From Alteraurantiacibacter aquimixticola (GTDB lineage: Bacteria > Pseudomonadota > Alphaproteobacteria > Sphingomonadales > Sphingomonadaceae): a stretch of 64,000 nt of DNA. The stretch spans positions 640,840 through 704,839 of the forward strand of contig NZ_SSHH01000002.1 of NCBI RefSeq assembly GCF_004965515.1, in the 5' to 3' direction. Below are positions 27,060 to 36,069 of the stretch, one piece after another. Made by a program: the position numbers and the translations under genes. How positions within the stretch are numbered: the first letter of the stretch is position 1; each line of letters starts with the position of its first letter. The notes beneath the pieces were generated by a model. It was given only the letters and a program-made list of their open reading frames with translations. It made no database searches and was not told the DNA's origin.

Positions 27060-27730
27060 GAAAGGCGCTGATGGCGGGGTTCTTGCTCGCCGTTGCACCA
27101 TTGGCAGGGCTGGCAGCACAAAACTGGGACGCCACCTTTGTCGAAACGCCGACCGGCCACCGGCTCGGCAATCCCGATGCGGCGACGAAGCTGATCGCTT
27201 TCGTCAGCTATTCCTGTCCGCATTGCGCGCAATTCGAAGTCCAGTCGGACGCGCCCCTGCGGCTACAATATATCCAGCCCGGCACGGTCAACATGGAAGT
27301 GCGCAACGTGATCCGTAATCCGCTGGACATTGCCGCCGCGCTTGCTGCCCAATGCGGTCCGGAAAATCGCTTCTGGGGCAATCACCGCGCCCTGCTGCGC
27401 GCGCAGGAGGAGTGGATGGAAGTGGCGGTCAACGCCTCCCCTGCTCAGAGGGCGCGCTGGACCACCGGCACTTTTGGCAGCCGGATGCGCGCCATCGCCT
27501 CCGACCTCGATTTCTACGACCTTCTGGAAAGGCGCGGCTATTCGCGCCCCGAACTCGACCGGTGCCTGAACGACGAGACGACGGCGCGCGCCTTGGTGGC
27601 GCAGATGGAAGCCGACAGAGAGCAGTGGGCAATCTCCGGCACGCCAAGCTTCGTGGTCAATGGCACCTTGCAGGAGGGCGTCCATGACTGGGCCAGCCTG
27701 CGGCCGAGACTCGCAACCGCTGGACAATAA
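27056..27730 (+). CDS. Periplasmic DsbA-like thiol oxidoreductase (first copy)
   Basis: This 224-aa protein has a signal peptide (to LAA, about residue 21), a CPHC active site (C54-C57) and the cis-Pro segment SGTPSFVVNG. It should introduce or shuffle disulfides in exported proteins. It is translationally coupled to the DUF721 gene. A second, lipoprotein version follows 106 bp downstream. Confidence 0.88.
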   Translation: MRKALMAGFLLAVAPLAGLAAQNWDATFVETPTGHRLGNPDAATKLIAFVSYSCPHCAQFEVQSDAPLRLQYIQPGTVNMEVRNVIRNPLDIAAALAAQCGPENRFWGNHRALLRAQEEWMEVAVNASPAQRARWTTGTFGSRMRAIASDLDFYDLLERRGYSRPELDRCLNDETTARALVAQMEADREQWAISGTPSFVVNGTLQEGVHDWASLRPRLATAGQ

Positions 27731-27744
27731 CCGGGTATATCCCT

Positions 27745-27800
27745 GTGCAAAAACACCACCCCTAGTGGTCGACGCGTTTTGCACCCCCAAGCCCCTTGGG
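27745..27800. promoter_or_regulatory. Stacked hairpins between the two dsbA-like genes
   Basis: An outer stem GTGCAAAA/TTTTGCAC (27745-27752, 27777-27784) encloses an inner stem ACCAC/GTGGT with a 5-nt loop; immediately after comes CCCAAG-CCC-CTTGGG (27786-27800). The second dsbA-like start is 37 bp further on. This may be a terminator, an attenuator or a processing site. Confidence 0.45.
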
Positions 27801-27836
27801 CTAGCCTTCCACTCGATCAAAGACAGGATTTTCGTG

Positions 27837-28580
27837 ATGAGACAGATCAACCGCCTCGCCCTTGCCGCCCTCGCAGCCCCGCTCGCGCTGGGGCTGGCCG
27901 CATGCGCTTCCGGAGAAGACGGCGGGTCGCTGAACGGTGAGCCGATCGACCCGATCGCCGCGCCCGAAGGGACAAGCTGGACGCAGACCGCCACGATGAC
28001 CGAGATGGGCGGCATCCTGATGGGCAATCCCGATGCCCCGCTCAAGCTGGTGGAATATGCCAGCCACACCTGCCCCGCCTGCGCCAATTTCGCCAACCAG
28101 GCGGGCAGCGCGCTTGACGAATATGTCGCCTCGGGCGTGGTGAGCTTCGAGCTGCGCAACCAGGTACATGACCCGCTCGACCTGACCTTCGCCACGCTGG
28201 TGCGTTGCGGCGATCCGGCCACCGGCGTTCCGCTGGCAAAGCAGGGATGGGCCGATCTCAACGCCATTCGCGACCGCGCGCTGGGTGACCAGGCGGCATT
28301 CCAGGCCGCTTCCAGCCAGCCGCCGGAAACGCGCATGCAGGCGATTGGCGAAGTGACCGGTCTGCTCGACTGGTTCTCCTCGCGCGGGATCAGCCGCGAC
28401 CAGGGCCTGGCCTGCCTCGCCGATAGCGAAGCGGTCGATACGATCATCTCGAATTCGCAAACCCAGTCCGACGAGTTGGGCGTGACCGGCACGCCGACCT
28501 TCTTCCTCAACGACCGTCGCCTCGATGGCACCAGCTGGAGCGTGGTGGAAACCGCGCTGCAGGGCGCCGGCGCCCGCTAG
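27837..28580 (+). CDS. DsbA-like thiol oxidoreductase, lipoprotein (second copy)
   Basis: This 247-aa protein has a lipoprotein signal (lipobox LAAC, C23), the active site CPAC (C79-C82) and the cis-Pro segment TGTPTFFLN. It is probably membrane-anchored in the periplasm. Having both a soluble and a lipid-anchored DsbA-like protein before smc is a layout I associate with sphingomonads. ATG 27837 has AGGA 9 nt upstream. Confidence 0.88.
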   Translation: MRQINRLALAALAAPLALGLAACASGEDGGSLNGEPIDPIAAPEGTSWTQTATMTEMGGILMGNPDAPLKLVEYASHTCPACANFANQAGSALDEYVASGVVSFELRNQVHDPLDLTFATLVRCGDPATGVPLAKQGWADLNAIRDRALGDQAAFQAASSQPPETRMQAIGEVTGLLDWFSSRGISRDQGLACLADSEAVDTIISNSQTQSDELGVTGTPTFFLNDRRLDGTSWSVVETALQGAGAR

Positions 28581-28604
28581 GGCACGGCGGGTCAGGCTCG
28601 CACG

Positions 28605-31600
28605 ATGGAGATCAGGAAGCTCAAGCTGTCGGGCTTCAAGAGCTTCGTCGAGCCTGCGGAATTGAGGATCGAGCCGGGGCTGACGGGCGTCGTCGGCCCC
28701 AATGGCTGCGGCAAGTCCAACCTTCTCGAAGCGATCCGCTGGGTTATGGGCGAAAACTCGCCCAAGAGCATGCGATCGGGCGGGATGGAGGACGTGATCT
28801 TCGCGGGCACGGCCAGCCGCCCGCCGCGCGATTTTGCCGAGGTCGTGCTTCACGCCGCCGATGACGAGGGCGAGGCGCTCGACGTCACCCGAAGGATCGA
28901 GCGCGGCGCGGGCAGCGCCTATCGCGTAAACGGCAATGACGTGCGCGCCAAAGACGTGGCGCTGACCTTCGCCGATGCCGCTACCGGCGCGCATTCGCCC
29001 GCGCTCGTCAGCCAGGGCAAGATCGCACAGGTGATCGCCGCCAAGCCCGCCGAACGGCGCATGATGCTGGAAGAGGCAGCGGGTATCGCTGGCCTCCACG
29101 TCCGCCGCCGGGATGCCGAGAGCAAGCTGCGCTCGACCGAAAAGAACCTCGAGCGGCTGGAAGACATCATGTCCAGCCTCGACGGCCAGATCGCTTCGCT
29201 CAGGCGGCAGGCGAAGCAGGCGGAGCGCTACAAGGAACTCACCGACAAGATCCACGTCGCCGAGGCGCGGCTGCTCTTCGCCCGCTGGCGCGATGCGGCG
29301 GAGGCGGCGGAAGCGGCCCGAGGGCAGGCAAAGCAGGCCGACGAGAGGGTGACGACGGCTCAGGAGGCGGCAAAGGCGGCCCAAAAGGCGCAGCACGCGC
29401 TGGCCGAAAAGCTGGCCGAATTGCGTGACGAGCTGGCCGACCGGCGCGACGATGCCAGCGCCCATGGCCACCGCATGGCCGCGCTCGCCAGCCAGCTCGA
29501 AGCAGCGCAGCAGCGCCTTGCCGATCTCGACCGGCAGAAGGCGCGGCTGGAAGAGGACAAGTTCGAAGCCGACCGCATGACGCGCGATGCAGCGCAGGCG
29601 ATGAAGGATCTCGAAAAGTCGCTCACCACGGCGGCGAAGGCGCTGGAAGAGGATGAGGCCAAGCGCCCCACCCTCGTCGCCAAGAGCGAGGATGCGGAAC
29701 GCGCGGGCCGCGCAGCCGAGCTGGCATTGGCCAAGGCGACCGCCGACCATGCGGGCGTCGAGGCCGAGTGGCGCGTGGCCGAGGCCGAGGTGGCGCAGGC
29801 AAAGTCGCGGCTTGAAAGGCTGGCGAATGAAGCCGCGCGCCTTGTCCAGCAACGCGAGAGCCTGACCGGCGAAGGCGATCCGGATGCTGCGGTGGCAGAA
29901 GCCAAGGCCGCCGCCGAACAGGCCGCCACCGCCCGCGAGGAATTGCGCGAGAAGCTGGAAGCCAGCCGCGCGCGCAAGGACGAGCTCACCACCGCGCGGG
30001 ACCAGGCGGCAAGCGCCCTCTCCTCCGCCCGCGCCGAACTGACCGGCGTGGAACGCGAATTCACCGCCATGCAGCGCGATCGCGATGCGCGCGCCAAGCA
30101 GGCGCAGAGCCGGGGCGGGATGCCTGCCGCGCTCGACCGGCTGGCGGCGGAAAAGGGCTATGAGCGCGCGCTCGCCGCAGTGCTGGGGCGCGACGGCAAA
30201 TCGCCACTCGGCACACCTGCCGCGGGAGCAGATGGCCGCTACTGGACCGGCGCGAAAGCTCCCCAGAAGGTGGCGGACAGCCTCGCCGACCATGTCACCA
30301 AATGCCCGGACGAACTCGCCGCCCGCCTCGCCCTGGTGCATGTCGCCGATGCCGATGATGGCCGCGACCTCGGCCCCGGCGAATGGCTGGTGACCAAGGA
30401 CGGTTTCCTGCGCCGCTGGGACGGGTTCGTCGCACGCGGCGAAGGGGCGGCGGAAGCCGCGCGGCTGGAAGCCGACAACCGCTTTGCAGAACTCGAAAGC
30501 CAGCTTCCAGCCCTGCGAGATGCGGTGTCCAGCGCGCAAGGCCAGCACGATCGCCTCTCCACCGAAGCTTCCGATCTCCAGCGCAACCTCATCGCCACCG
30601 AGCGCGAAGTGAACGAGGCGGCGGAAGATGAGCGGCAGGCCCTGCGCGCACTCGACCAGGCCGAAGCCCGGCGCGAACGCCTCGCCACCCGCCTTGCCGA
30701 GCTGGACGAAAGCGAAAAGGACCTCGCCGACCAGCGCAAGGCAGCCGAAGCCGAAGTGAAAGCCGCCGAGGACAAGCGCTCCGCCCTGCCGGATCCCGAA
30801 AGCGGGCGCGCGAAGCTCGATGCCGCGCGGGCGAAGAACGAGGCGGCGCGCGACGGGGCGCAGGCGGCGATGGCCACGCTCGCCGCGCATGACCAGGCGC
30901 TGGCCGTGGCGCGCGAGCGCGTCGCGTCCCAGCGCTCGGACAAGGCGAACTGGCAAGCGCGCGCGGGCGAAGCAGCGCAGCGCCTTGCCGGCATGTCCGC
31001 CCGTTTCGAGGAAATCGAGCAGGAACGCGCCGTCACCGCCGCCAAGCCCGAAGGGCTGATGAAGGAGATCGAGGGCGGCGAGCAGGTGCGCGAACGCCTC
31101 ACCGCAGAACTCGCCAAGGCCGAAGCGGCGGTCAATGCCGCCAACGAAGAGATGCGCGAGGCCGAAACCGCTTTGCACACGGCAAACGAAGCGCTTTCAA
31201 CCGCGCGCGAAAACCGCGCCACCCTTGCCACCCGCGCCGAGAATGAAGAGCAGCGGCGCGAGGAAATGGCGCGCATTTCGGGCGAGCGCTTCCAGTGCCC
31301 GCCGCGCATGCTGGCCGGCAAGTTCGCCTTCGAAGAAGCGCAGGTGAAGGACTCCGGCGCCGAGAGCGAGGAGATGGACCGCCTCACTGCCAGCCGCGAC
31401 CGCATCGGCCCGGTCAACCTCGTCGCCGCCGATGAACTGTCGCGGATCGAGGAAGAGCATGGCAGCAATGCCGCCGAGCAGGAGGAACTGCGCGAAGCGG
31501 TCAGCAGGCTGCGCGGCTCCATCGGCAATCTCAACCGCGAGGGACGCGAACGGTTGCGCGCCGCATTCGAAGCGGTGGACGGCCATTTCCGCGTGCTGTT

Positions 31601-32027
31601 CAGCCGCTTGTTCGAAGGCGGTCAGGCCCACCTCGCGCTGGTGGACAGCGACGATCCGCTCGAAGCGGGCCTTGAGATCTACGCCCAGCCGCCAGGCAAG
31701 CGCTTGCAATCATTGAGCCTGCTGTCGGGCGGCGAACAGGCGCTGACCGCCACCGCGCTGATCTTCGCGCTCTTCCTCACCAATCCGGCGCCGATCTGCG
31801 TGTTGGACGAGGTCGACGCGCCGCTCGACGATGCCAATATCGACCGTTTCTGCGATCTGCTGGACTCCATGGTCCGCGAGACGAACACCCGCTACCTGAT
31901 CGTCACCCACAACGCCGTGACCATGAGCCGCATGCACCGCCTGTTCGGCGTGACCATGGTCGAAAAGGGCGTCTCGCGCCTCGTCAGCGTGGACCTTGGC
32001 GAAGCGGAAGCGCTGGCGGCGGAATAG
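28605..32027 (+). CDS. smc: Chromosome segregation ATPase SMC
   Basis: This 1140-aa protein is a full-length SMC: Walker A GPNGCGKS (near 30-37), a long coiled coil, a hinge domain around residues 505-620 (starting GGMPAALDRLAAEKGYE), a second coiled coil, the ABC signature LSGGEQ (near 1040) and Walker B VLDEVDAPLDD. It compacts and individualises replicated chromosomes with ScpA/ScpB, which are not in the window. It starts 24 bp after the lipoprotein dsbA-like gene. Confidence 0.97.
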   Translation: MEIRKLKLSGFKSFVEPAELRIEPGLTGVVGPNGCGKSNLLEAIRWVMGENSPKSMRSGGMEDVIFAGTASRPPRDFAEVVLHAADDEGEALDVTRRIERGAGSAYRVNGNDVRAKDVALTFADAATGAHSPALVSQGKIAQVIAAKPAERRMMLEEAAGIAGLHVRRRDAESKLRSTEKNLERLEDIMSSLDGQIASLRRQAKQAERYKELTDKIHVAEARLLFARWRDAAEAAEAARGQAKQADERVTTAQEAAKAAQKAQHALAEKLAELRDELADRRDDASAHGHRMAALASQLEAAQQRLADLDRQKARLEEDKFEADRMTRDAAQAMKDLEKSLTTAAKALEEDEAKRPTLVAKSEDAERAGRAAELALAKATADHAGVEAEWRVAEAEVAQAKSRLERLANEAARLVQQRESLTGEGDPDAAVAEAKAAAEQAATAREELREKLEASRARKDELTTARDQAASALSSARAELTGVEREFTAMQRDRDARAKQAQSRGGMPAALDRLAAEKGYERALAAVLGRDGKSPLGTPAAGADGRYWTGAKAPQKVADSLADHVTKCPDELAARLALVHVADADDGRDLGPGEWLVTKDGFLRRWDGFVARGEGAAEAARLEADNRFAELESQLPALRDAVSSAQGQHDRLSTEASDLQRNLIATEREVNEAAEDERQALRALDQAEARRERLATRLAELDESEKDLADQRKAAEAEVKAAEDKRSALPDPESGRAKLDAARAKNEAARDGAQAAMATLAAHDQALAVARERVASQRSDKANWQARAGEAAQRLAGMSARFEEIEQERAVTAAKPEGLMKEIEGGEQVRERLTAELAKAEAAVNAANEEMREAETALHTANEALSTARENRATLATRAENEEQRREEMARISGERFQCPPRMLAGKFAFEEAQVKDSGAESEEMDRLTASRDRIGPVNLVAADELSRIEEEHGSNAAEQEELREAVSRLRGSIGNLNREGRERLRAAFEAVDGHFRVLFSRLFEGGQAHLALVDSDDPLEAGLEIYAQPPGKRLQSLSLLSGGEQALTATALIFALFLTNPAPICVLDEVDAPLDDANIDRFCDLLDSMVRETNTRYLIVTHNAVTMSRMHRLFGVTMVEKGVSRLVSVDLGEAEALAAE

Positions 32028-32039
32028 TAGCGCGCTCGC

Positions 32040-32711
32040 TCAGCGGCGCGTGGCGAACCAGATCACGTGGCGCGGCCCCTTGCCGTTGCTGCGCGCCCGC
32101 ACCACCACCTCGTCAACCGTGAAGCCTGCCTTGCGCAGCCGCCCGGCAAAGACCGGATCGGGCGCGGCCGACCAGATCGCCAGCACGCCGCCGGGCGTCA
32201 GCGCATTGCGCGCCGCGGCGAGGCCTTCGCGAGAATAGAGGCGGTTATTGTCCGCCCGCACCAGCCCGTCGGGGCCATTATCGACATCGAGCAGGATCGC
32301 ATCGTAGCTGCCGCGCGCCCGCACGATGGGGAATGCCACATCGCTCTGCCGCAAGGTGACGCGCGGATCGTCGAGGCACCCGGCGGTCAGTTCCGCCATC
32401 GGGCCGCGCGCCCATTCGATGATTTCGGGCACCAGCTCGGCAATCTCCACCTGCGCCTCGGGTCCGAGCACGGCCAAAGCCTTGCGCAGGGTGAAGCCCA
32501 TGCCATAGCCGCCGATCAGCCAACGCTGTTTGGGCCGGTCACCCAGCCGCGCGGCAGTAAGCTCCGCCAGCGCCTCTTCCGAACCGCTCATCCGGCTGTT
32601 CATCAGCTCGTTGCGGTCGAGCACGATCATGAAATCCGCGCCGCGCCGCATCAGCCGCAATTCCTCGCCGCCGGGGACGCGCGCACTTGCCAGATGTTCA
32701 AGGGGTATCAT
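32040..32711 (-). CDS. Spermidine synthase-like SAM-dependent protein
   Basis: This 223-aa Rossmann methyltransferase-fold protein has the spermidine-synthase-like pattern IGGYGMGFTLRKAL (near 67-80), an acidic residue after strand 2 (IAELVPEIIEWA) and ILLDVDNGPDGLV. Whether it transfers an aminopropyl or a methyl group is undecided. It is convergent with smc (12-bp gap). Confidence 0.8.
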   Translation of the reverse strand: MIPLEHLASARVPGGEELRLMRRGADFMIVLDRNELMNSRMSGSEEALAELTAARLGDRPKQRWLIGGYGMGFTLRKALAVLGPEAQVEIAELVPEIIEWARGPMAELTAGCLDDPRVTLRQSDVAFPIVRARGSYDAILLDVDNGPDGLVRADNNRLYSREGLAAARNALTPGGVLAIWSAAPDPVFAGRLRKAGFTVDEVVVRARSNGKGPRHVIWFATRR

Positions 32712-32761
32712 GCGCGGCCATATGCACCTTGCGCCTGCGCATGGCCAGCAGGATCGCCCGC

Positions 32762-33202
32762 CTAATCCAGCACAGCCCTCGGTCCCGAGCCCTTCAGGCC
32801 CAGCCGGTCATCCTTGTTGTAAAGCTCGCACCTTGTCAGGCTGAGGCAGCCGCAGCCGATGCACTGGTCCAGCTGGCTGCGCGTGCGGGTGAGCAGGCGG
32901 ATGCGCTCATCGATTTGCGCGCGCATCGAACGGCTGATCTTCTGCCAGTCCGCCAGCGTGGGATTGCGGCCTTCTGGAAGGCCGGCGAGCTGTTTCTCGA
33001 TATCCTCCAGCGACAGGCCGAGGCGCTGGGCGATCAGGATGAAGCTGACGCGGCGGATATCGCCGTTCATGAAGCGCCGCTGATTGCCGCTGGTGCGCAG
33101 GGCATGGAGCAGCCCCTTCTCCTCGTAAAAACGGATGGCCGATACGGCCACGCCCGTGCGCTTGGCCAGCTGGCCGATGGTGATGAAGCGAGTAGCTGCC
33201 AC
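32762..33202 (-). CDS. soxR: Redox-sensitive transcriptional activator SoxR
   Basis: This 146-aa MerR-family regulator has an N-terminal winged helix (ITIGQLAKRTGVAVSAIRFYEEKGLL, begin and end motifs shown) and the [2Fe-2S] cysteines C114, C117, C119 and C125 with the SoxR spacing CX2CXCX5C. Redox-cycling compounds oxidise the cluster and turn on the promoter. The start is GTG 33202. A SoxR box lies 25 bp upstream, between this gene and the divergent VOC gene. Confidence 0.95.
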   Translation of the reverse strand: MAATRFITIGQLAKRTGVAVSAIRFYEEKGLLHALRTSGNQRRFMNGDIRRVSFILIAQRLGLSLEDIEKQLAGLPEGRNPTLADWQKISRSMRAQIDERIRLLTRTRSQLDQCIGCGCLSLTRCELYNKDDRLGLKGSGPRAVLD

Positions 33203-33222
33203 GAAAAATTATCCCCAAATAC

Positions 33223-33253
33223 TTGACCTCAACTTAGCTTGAGGTTGCAGATT
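33223..33253 (+). promoter_or_regulatory. SoxR box and SoxR-type promoter
   Basis: The 18-bp near-palindrome CCTCAACTTAGCTTGAGG (33227-33244) differs at two positions from the E. coli soxS operator core CCTCAAGTTAACTTGAGG. On the plus strand TTGACC (33223-33228) can be the -35 element, with a 19-bp spacer to CAGATT (33248-33253), the over-long spacer characteristic of SoxR/MerR promoters. It reads toward the VOC gene. Confidence 0.85.
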
Positions 33254-33335
33254 GCGCAAATCCTGATTCGCACCGCCCTCATCGGACTGCGTGATGACGG
33301 TTTCGTTTCAACGATTTACCGCAAGGATTTGTGAC

Positions 33336-33707
33336 ATGACCAAAGGACGTATCGAACATGTGAACCTGACCGTGACCGATATCGAGCGATCGGCCGCCTT
33401 CTTCGAACAGCTGCTCGGCTGGCACCAGCGCTGGCGTGGAGAGGCGATGAATGGTGGGGAGACCATCCATGTCGGCGAGGATGCGACCTATCTGGCGCTC
33501 TACACCGACCGCAAGGATCATGCGGGCCAGCAGAAGGGCAAGCCGATGAACCATGTCGGTCTGCTGGTCGACGATCTCGACGCGGCGGAACGCGTGGTGA
33601 TGGAACACGGGCTGGAGCCGTGGGGCCATGACGATTACGAGCCCGGCCGCCGTTTCTACTTCTTCGACTGGGACGGCATCGAGTTCGAAGTGGTGAGCTA
33701 TGTTTGA
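33336..33707 (+). CDS. VOC family protein (glyoxalase / bleomycin-resistance fold)
   Basis: This 123-aa single VOC domain has paired beta-alpha-beta-beta-beta modules; candidate metal residues are H8 (IEHVNLTV) and the Glu in FFDWDGIEFEVV. Metal-dependent dioxygenase, glyoxalase or antibiotic-binding roles all occur in the family. Its position behind the SoxR box makes it the likely SoxR target, suggesting a role against redox-active compounds. Confidence 0.88.
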   Translation: MTKGRIEHVNLTVTDIERSAAFFEQLLGWHQRWRGEAMNGGETIHVGEDATYLALYTDRKDHAGQQKGKPMNHVGLLVDDLDAAERVVMEHGLEPWGHDDYEPGRRFYFFDWDGIEFEVVSYV

Positions 33708-33750
33708 ACCGATGCGCAGGCCGGAGGAGCGCTTTGCCCGGCCTCCCGAT

Positions 33751-33836
33751 CGTCATTGCGAGGAGGCGAAGCCGGCGCGGCAATCCAAGGCCGCACCAAG
33801 CCACCGTGGATTGCCGCGCTACGCTCGCAATAACGA
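33751..33836. repeat. REP-like imperfect palindromic element
   Basis: CGTCATTGCGAGGAGGCGAA opens the element and GCTCGCAATAACG closes it; inside, GGCAATCCA pairs with TGGATTGCC. This 86-bp arrangement is a widespread class of intergenic palindromic repeat in alpha- and gammaproteobacteria that I recognise by pattern. It lies in the convergent gap between the VOC gene and gshA. I see no second copy in the window. Confidence 0.75.
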
Positions 33837-33851
33837 TGATCTTGGGTTGGC

Positions 33852-35225
33852 CTAGAACGCCTCTTCGTAGACCCGGCCGATATCCCCGCCCCATTCGCCA
33901 TGGAACTTCTCCAGCAGCAGCTGGGCGGGAACCTTGCCGCTATCGACGATCTCGCGCAGCGGTTCGAGGAAGCCGGTCTCGTCATTACCGCTGGCATCGT
34001 GGCGCGCGCGGGCGGCGAGGCCCGCATGGGCGATATCCAGCACTTCCCCGGCAAGGTCGCGCAGCTTGCGGCCGCCGGGGATCGGTGCGTCGAGCGCTTG
34101 CTTCGGCACCGCATTGCGCAACGCCTCACGCTCTTCCATCGACCAGTCCTTGACGAGGTCCCATGCGGCATCGAGCGCGCCGCCCTCGCCATAAAGAATG
34201 CCCACCCACAGCGCCGGCAGCGCGCAGATGCGGTTCCACGGGCCGCCATCGGCGCCGCGCATTTCGAGGAAGCTCTTCAGCCGTACTTCGGGGAAGGCGG
34301 TGGAAAGGTGGTCGGTCCAGTCGCTCGCCGTCGGCAATTCGCCGGGCAGCGCGGGCAGCTCGCCTTTCAGGAAGTCGCGGAAGCTCTGCCCCGCGGCGTC
34401 GATATATTTCCCGTCGCGGAAGACGAAATACATCGGCACGTCGAGCATGTAGTCGACATAGCGTTCGTACCCAAAGCCGTCCTCGAACACGAAGGGCAGC
34501 ATGCCGGTGCGATGCGGGTCGGTATCGCTCCAGATATGGCTGCGGAAGGAGAGGAAGCCGTTAGGCTTGCCCTCGGTGAAAGGCGAATTTGCAAAGAGCG
34601 CGGTCGCCAGCGGTTGCAGCGCCAGCGAGGTGCGGAACTTCTGCGCCATGCAAGACTCGCTCGCATAGTCGAGATTCACCTGGATCGTGCAGGTCCGCAG
34701 CATCATGTCGAGGCCCAGATCGCCCACGCGCGGCATGTGCCGCATCATGATATCATAGCGGCCCTTGGGCATGACCGGCAGTTCTTCGCGCGTCTTGTCC
34801 GGCCACATGCCGAGGCCGAGGAAGCCGACGCCGCATTCCTCGCCCACGATCTTGCATTGCTTCAGGTGGCGGCCGGTTTCGGCGCAGGTCTGGTGGAGAT
34901 TGTCGAGAGGCGCGCCCGACAGTTCGAACTGGCCGGCGGGTTCGAGGCTGATCGTGCCGTCATCGCCGCTCATGGCGATGACCTTGCCGTTCTCCTCCAC
35001 CGGCTCCCAGCCGAACTGGCGCATGGCCATCAATATGTCGCGGATGCCGCCGGGCTCGTCATAAGACGGGGCGTGCTTGTCCTGCTTGTTGAAGACGAGC
35101 TTTTCGTGCTCGGTGCCGATCTTCCATGCGTCAGGGGCCTTCTCGCCGGCCTGCATCGGCGCGACCAGCGCATCGCGGCCCTCAATCGGCCGCTCTTCCC
35201 CCTCGGACGCCTTGCGCGTGCTCAT
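33852..35225 (-). CDS. gshA: Glutamate-cysteine ligase (plant/alphaproteobacterial type)
   Basis: This 457-aa enzyme makes gamma-glutamylcysteine, the first step of glutathione synthesis. It resembles the plant-type GCS: IGTEHEKLVF (near 37), SLEPAGQFELSG (near 92), RTCTIQVNLDYASE, and LEMRGADGGPWNRICALPALWVGILY. ATG 35225. It follows rsmE on the same strand with a 49-bp gap, so the two may be co-transcribed. gshB is not in the window. Confidence 0.95.
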   Translation of the reverse strand: MSTRKASEGEERPIEGRDALVAPMQAGEKAPDAWKIGTEHEKLVFNKQDKHAPSYDEPGGIRDILMAMRQFGWEPVEENGKVIAMSGDDGTISLEPAGQFELSGAPLDNLHQTCAETGRHLKQCKIVGEECGVGFLGLGMWPDKTREELPVMPKGRYDIMMRHMPRVGDLGLDMMLRTCTIQVNLDYASESCMAQKFRTSLALQPLATALFANSPFTEGKPNGFLSFRSHIWSDTDPHRTGMLPFVFEDGFGYERYVDYMLDVPMYFVFRDGKYIDAAGQSFRDFLKGELPALPGELPTASDWTDHLSTAFPEVRLKSFLEMRGADGGPWNRICALPALWVGILYGEGGALDAAWDLVKDWSMEEREALRNAVPKQALDAPIPGGRKLRDLAGEVLDIAHAGLAARARHDASGNDETGFLEPLREIVDSGKVPAQLLLEKFHGEWGGDIGRVYEEAF

Positions 35226-35274
35226 GGCAAGGCCGTTAGGATGTTAACGGCCTGCGCGCCAGTGCCAATTTGCG

Positions 35275-36030
35275 TCAATTTGCATCACTCCAATCGCCGG
35301 CAATCGCCATCCACAATGCGGTGGCCGCAAGCGCCGCCGTTTCCCCCCGCAGGATGCGTGGACCGAGAGAAATCGGACGTGCCTGTGGATGGGCGCGGAT
35401 CGCTTCGCGCTCGCCATCGTCGAAGCCACCTTCCGGGCCAATTACGAAGCCGGTCGGCCCGCGATGGTTGGCCAGCGCATGCGCTGCGCTTTCCCCGCCC
35501 AGTTCGTCGGCGAAGAACAGCGCACGGTCAGCCGGCCATTCGCGCAGCAGGACATCGAGCTTCGTCACCTCGGCCAGTTCGGGCAACGCGGTGCGCGCGC
35601 ACTGTTCCGCCGCCTCGGTCACAATGGTGCGTGCCCGGTCGGGATTGAGCTTGTCGGCCACGCAGCGGCGGGTGAGCACGGGGACGATGCGGCGCACGCC
35701 CAGCTCGCTCGCCTTTTCCAGCACCATGTCGAAACGGTCCTTCTTCAGCAAGGCGGGGCAGAGCCAGAAATCCGGCACCTCCTCACGCTTGCGGAGCAAT
35801 TCGACCGGTTCGAGAACACAGTTACGCTTGCCTGCCTCAGCCACCTTAGCGGCCCATTCGCCAGTGACATTGTCGCACAGGATCACCGCATCGCCTTCGC
35901 TTACGCGCATGACGCGCGAGAGATAGTGCGCCTGCGGCCCGTCGAGCGCGACCGCCTGGCCCTCGGCCAGGGGAGCCTCGACGAAGAGACGGGGTGCGCT
36001 TCGCGGCGGCCATGCAGGAGTAGCGGGCAT
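35275..36030 (-). CDS. rsmE: 16S rRNA (uracil-1498-N3)-methyltransferase RsmE
   Basis: This 251-aa SPOUT-fold methyltransferase has an N-terminal PUA-like part (AHYLSRVMR near 35) and the knot motifs GFVIGPEGGFDDGE (near 193) and ISLGPRILRGETA (near 220). It methylates U1498 of 16S rRNA. It is divergent from ubiA (39-bp gap). Confidence 0.95.
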   Translation of the reverse strand: MPATPAWPPRSAPRLFVEAPLAEGQAVALDGPQAHYLSRVMRVSEGDAVILCDNVTGEWAAKVAEAGKRNCVLEPVELLRKREEVPDFWLCPALLKKDRFDMVLEKASELGVRRIVPVLTRRCVADKLNPDRARTIVTEAAEQCARTALPELAEVTKLDVLLREWPADRALFFADELGGESAAHALANHRGPTGFVIGPEGGFDDGEREAIRAHPQARPISLGPRILRGETAALAATALWMAIAGDWSDAN

Positions 36031-36069
36031 GGCTAGGCACTAGCTGTGCTGCACGCTAGGAGGCAAGCC

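Noticed and set aside
27801-31178. 1125-aa open frame antisense to smc and the second dsbA-like gene
   Set aside because: Leucine/glycine/arginine-rich shadow of the coiled-coil gene.
35259-35285. Direct repeat AATTTGC near the gshA/rsmE junction
   Set aside because: Short and overlapping the rsmE stop; likely chance.
33900-35648. 582-aa open frame antisense to gshA and rsmE
   Set aside because: Covers two good genes in antisense with no motif.
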